Positions 21,785 to 24,190 of a DNA stretch of 24,190 bases are shown one piece after another. Within the stretch, counting starts at the first letter, position 1; each line of letters begins with the position of its first letter. The DNA is from an uncultured Flavobacterium sp. (GTDB lineage: Bacteria; Bacteroidota; Bacteroidia; Flavobacteriales; Flavobacteriaceae), in the NCBI RefSeq assembly GCF_946220915.1, contig NZ_CAMIHH010000043.1, positions 1 to 24,190 of the forward strand, written 5' to 3'. The position numbers and the translations under genes are program-made. Below the pieces are notes generated by a model. The model worked only from the letters and a program-made list of their open reading frames with translations. It was not told the origin of the DNA and searched no databases.

Positions 21785-23929
21785 ATGAAATTACTACGCT
21801 TACTGGCGCTTTTACTTGTCTTACCTGCCTATGCACAGCAGGGCGGCATGTGGGTGCCTTCTCTCCTGAAAGGGATGAATGAAAAAGAAATGAAAAGCCT
21901 GGGCATGAAAATGAGTGCCGACGACATTTATGCCGTAAACCATTCAAGCCTCAAGGATGCCGTGCCCCACTTTAACGGAGGATGTACTTCTGAAGTTATT
22001 TCACCCAAAGGCCTGCTGCTTACCAACCATCATTGCGGTTTTGGAGAGATACAGGCACATTCGACTGTCGACCATGACTATCTTACTGATGGCTTTTGGG
22101 CCATGACCATGGAGGATGAACTGCCTAACCCCGACATGGAAGCAACCTTCATCATCCGCATTGAAGATGTAACAAATAAGGTACTTGAAGGCACACAATC
22201 CCTGCCAACGGAAAAAGACAGGCAAAAAAAGATACAGGACAACATTGCATTTCTTGCCAAATCGCTGCCAAAAGAATCCTGGCAGGAAAACAGCATCCGC
22301 ACATTTTATGAAGGCAACCAGTATATGCTTTTCGTAACCGAAACCTATAAGGATGTACGCCTTGTAGGGGCGCCGCCATCATCCATAGGAAAATTTGGGT
22401 CCGATACCGACAACTGGGTATGGCCAAGGCACACAGGCGATTTTTCGTTATTCCGCATTTATGCCAATAAAGACAATAAGCCTGCTGAATACTCAAAAGA
22501 CAATATTCCGTACAAGCCAAAGCACTTTTTCCCGGTATCAATAGGCGGTGTCAGGGAAAATGATTTTACGATGGTATTCGGATACCCGGGCCGTACTACG
22601 GAGTATCTGCCTGCAGTAGCTGTAGAACAGATTGTAAATGTACTGAACCCAGCTAAGATAGAAATCAGGGATGCCGCGCTGAAAGTAGCTGACGGTTTCA
22701 TGCGTAAGGACAATGCGATAAAAATCCAGTATGCTGCAAAATACGCGAGCATTGCCAATTATTGGAAAAAATGGATTGGTGAAACACAGGGATTAAAGAA
22801 GTCCGATGCAGTAGCCATAAAGAAAAATTTCGAAAAAGACTTTATGTCAAAGGTCGCCAAGGCTGGAAAACAGACTGAATACGGTAATCTTTTTACCGAC
22901 TTTGAGAAAAACTACAGAGACATACAGCCTTACTCGTTGGCACGTGATTATTTTATGGAAGTAGCGCTGCGCAACACTGAACTTTTAACCACAGGCTACA
23001 GGCTTTACCAGCTTGAACAGGTATATAATGCCCGTGGTGAGCAGTCATTTAACGACAGGAAAACCAATACAATTGCTGCCCTGGAATTCGTTTTCAAAGA
23101 CTTTAATAAAAATGTTGATGAGAAAGTATTTGAGCAGCTTATTGCATTGTATGGCACCAAGTCGCCAAAGCAGTTCCTTCCGCAGGAGGTCATAGAAGTT
23201 GATTATAAAGCCCTTACCGCCTCGGTTTACGGATCTTCGAAACTTACATCCTATGATGGGGTTAAGCAGCTTTTGGAAGGTGATGCCAAAACGGTTATAG
23301 CGAAGCTTAACGCTGATAAAGGGTATCGGCTAATTAAGGCAATGGCCGATGCTTATTCTGAAAAAGTGGCACCGAAGTATGATGAAATAAACCTGAAGAT
23401 AGCATCATTACAACGCACTTACATGAAGGGCATACTCGAACTCAGCCCGAAAGATGCCAGGATATTTCCTGATGCCAACAGCACCCTGCGTGTAACTTAT
23501 GGTAAAGTGAATGGGTATGAGCCCCGTGATGCAACCTATTATGAGCCTGTGACGTATCTTGAAGGTGTCATTGAAAAATACATCCCTGGCGATTATGAGT
23601 TTGATGTACCTGCAAAGCTTATAGATCTTTACAACAAAAAAGACTATGGCCCGTATGCAGAGGATGGCAAGATGCCTGTATGCTTTATTGGCACCAATCA
23701 TACCACCGGCGGCAATTCGGGCAGCCCGGCTATTGATGCCAAAGGTAACCTGATAGGCCTGAATTTTGACCGTGTTTGGGAAGGTACAATGAGCGACATT
23801 CATTACGACCCGTCAATATGCCGGAATATCATGGTAGATATGCGCTATGTGCTATTCATAATTGACAAGTATGCTGGTGCAAAGCGCCTGATTGACGAAA
23901 TGAAGATCGTGGATGGAAAGAAAAAGTAA
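21785..23929 (+). CDS. S46 family dipeptidyl-peptidase, DPP11-like by its S1 residue
   Basis: 714 aa. Known: S46 enzymes are periplasmic serine exopeptidases that take dipeptides from peptide N-termini, feeding amino acid use. DPP7 types prefer hydrophobic P1 residues and DPP11 types acidic ones, set by Gly or Arg 18 residues after the catalytic serine. Seen: signal peptide (cut near AYAQ, residue 17), GGMWVPSLL, TNHHCGFG with the catalytic histidine (H83), DNWVWPRHTGDFSLFR with D219, TTGGNSGSPAID with S645, and R663 in GLNFDRVWEG. The distance S645 to R663 is 18, so an Asp/Glu preference is inferred. The family length of about 700-720 is kept and the triad is intact. The gene stands alone; a possible weak promoter lies in the relic region upstream. 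Confidence 0.95.
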   Translation: MKLLRLLALLLVLPAYAQQGGMWVPSLLKGMNEKEMKSLGMKMSADDIYAVNHSSLKDAVPHFNGGCTSEVISPKGLLLTNHHCGFGEIQAHSTVDHDYLTDGFWAMTMEDELPNPDMEATFIIRIEDVTNKVLEGTQSLPTEKDRQKKIQDNIAFLAKSLPKESWQENSIRTFYEGNQYMLFVTETYKDVRLVGAPPSSIGKFGSDTDNWVWPRHTGDFSLFRIYANKDNKPAEYSKDNIPYKPKHFFPVSIGGVRENDFTMVFGYPGRTTEYLPAVAVEQIVNVLNPAKIEIRDAALKVADGFMRKDNAIKIQYAAKYASIANYWKKWIGETQGLKKSDAVAIKKNFEKDFMSKVAKAGKQTEYGNLFTDFEKNYRDIQPYSLARDYFMEVALRNTELLTTGYRLYQLEQVYNARGEQSFNDRKTNTIAALEFVFKDFNKNVDEKVFEQLIALYGTKSPKQFLPQEVIEVDYKALTASVYGSSKLTSYDGVKQLLEGDAKTVIAKLNADKGYRLIKAMADAYSEKVAPKYDEINLKIASLQRTYMKGILELSPKDARIFPDANSTLRVTYGKVNGYEPRDATYYEPVTYLEGVIEKYIPGDYEFDVPAKLIDLYNKKDYGPYAEDGKMPVCFIGTNHTTGGNSGSPAIDAKGNLIGLNFDRVWEGTMSDIHYDPSICRNIMVDMRYVLFIIDKYAGAKRLIDEMKIVDGKKK

Positions 23930-24093
23930 CACTGCAATAACTGTTTCGAAAGGCTTATATACGCCTCAGGGACATCTTAAGGGATTTTAGGATGGGAGTA
24001 GGATTTATTAAGGGGGTTTAAAATAAAAAAAGGCATATTTAAGTGATTGACTCCCAAATAAAAAGCTCTGTATAAAAATTTTGAGCGAAATAT

Positions 24094-24122
24094 ATTGTGA
24101 TATCAAAAAATTCATATCTTTG
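24094..24122 (+). promoter_or_regulatory. Promoter of the truncated last gene
   Basis: ATTG (24094-24097), 17-nt spacer, TATCTTTG (24115-24122), an exact -7 match, 35 nt upstream of the ATG. The remaining gap 23930-24093 shows no gene; it is purine-rich and holds only weak hairpins. Confidence 0.75.
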
Positions 24123-24157
24123 CTGCGAATTAATAATTAACCTTTATATTTAGTAAG

Positions 24158-24190
24158 ATGAAAAAAATCGTATTGAGCCTTGCTCTAGTT
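24158..24190 (+). CDS. Start of an exported protein, cut by the window end
   Basis: Eleven codons, MKKIVLSLALV, look like the beginning of a signal peptide: two lysines followed by a hydrophobic run. The A-rich leader and the promoter at 24094 support the start. The product cannot be identified from this fragment. Confidence 0.6.
   Translation, partial: MKKIVLSLALV

Noticed and set aside
23994..24055. GGGAGT / ACTCCC inverted repeat after the S46 gene
   Set aside because: Only 6-bp arms about 50 nt apart and no T-run; not distinguishable from chance in a purine-rich gap.
1..24190. Mobile element, defence island, CRISPR array or biosynthetic cluster
   Set aside because: No transposase, integrase, nuclease-helicase set, regular repeats or tRNA with attachment-like duplication was seen; gene content is housekeeping and envelope-related.

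Overview
The window reads as a chromosomal segment of a Bacteroidota bacterium, most likely Flavobacteriaceae and Flavobacterium-like. The grounds are two proteins ending in type IX secretion (T9SS) sorting domains, an Omp28-type lipoprotein, an S46 dipeptidyl-peptidase, promoters of the Bacteroidota type (TTG or TTTG, about 20 nt, TAnnTTTG), and start codons preceded by A-rich leaders rather than Shine-Dalgarno sites. No tRNA, rRNA, CRISPR array, insertion sequence or integrase was seen. Most of the window is ordinary core genome.

Layout. 39-3498 (+): three exported proteins, namely a thioredoxin-fold T9SS cargo, a small T9SS cargo and an Omp28-like lipoprotein with a CxxC site. A bidirectional terminator separates them from rsmG (-). 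A divergent promoter region with a CRP-like palindrome then leads to a membrane fatty-acid desaturase and an aspartate-type aminotransferase (+), followed by purT (+). 7883-9508 (-) is an unrecognised membrane protein built of about four related repeats. It is divergent from fabD (+), which is followed by a lipoprotein that appears to end in an outer-membrane beta-barrel (+).

The envelope-sugar block comes next: a DegT-type sugar aminotransferase followed by galE on the minus strand, divergent from waaA (Kdo transferase) and an overlapping GNAT acetyltransferase on the plus strand. After that the minus strand carries a Crp/Fnr-type regulator followed by an AhpD-like CxxC protein with a candidate operator between them. 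Further along the same strand is a set transcribed in the order response regulator, sensor kinase, UspA-like protein, bestrophin channel.

Between the response regulator and the S46 peptidase (21071-21784) lies a decayed stretch. It holds a lipoprotein gene broken by two -1 frameshifts and, on the other strand, the apparent C-terminal end of another gene with an internal stop. Neither would be found by plain ORF calling. The window ends with a good promoter and the first 11 codons of another exported protein.

No strong candidate for a wholly new multi-gene system was found. The best leads are the repeat-built membrane protein, the CRP-like palindrome at the desaturase promoter, the regulator/AhpD pair, the kinase/stress protein/channel linkage and the two gene relics.
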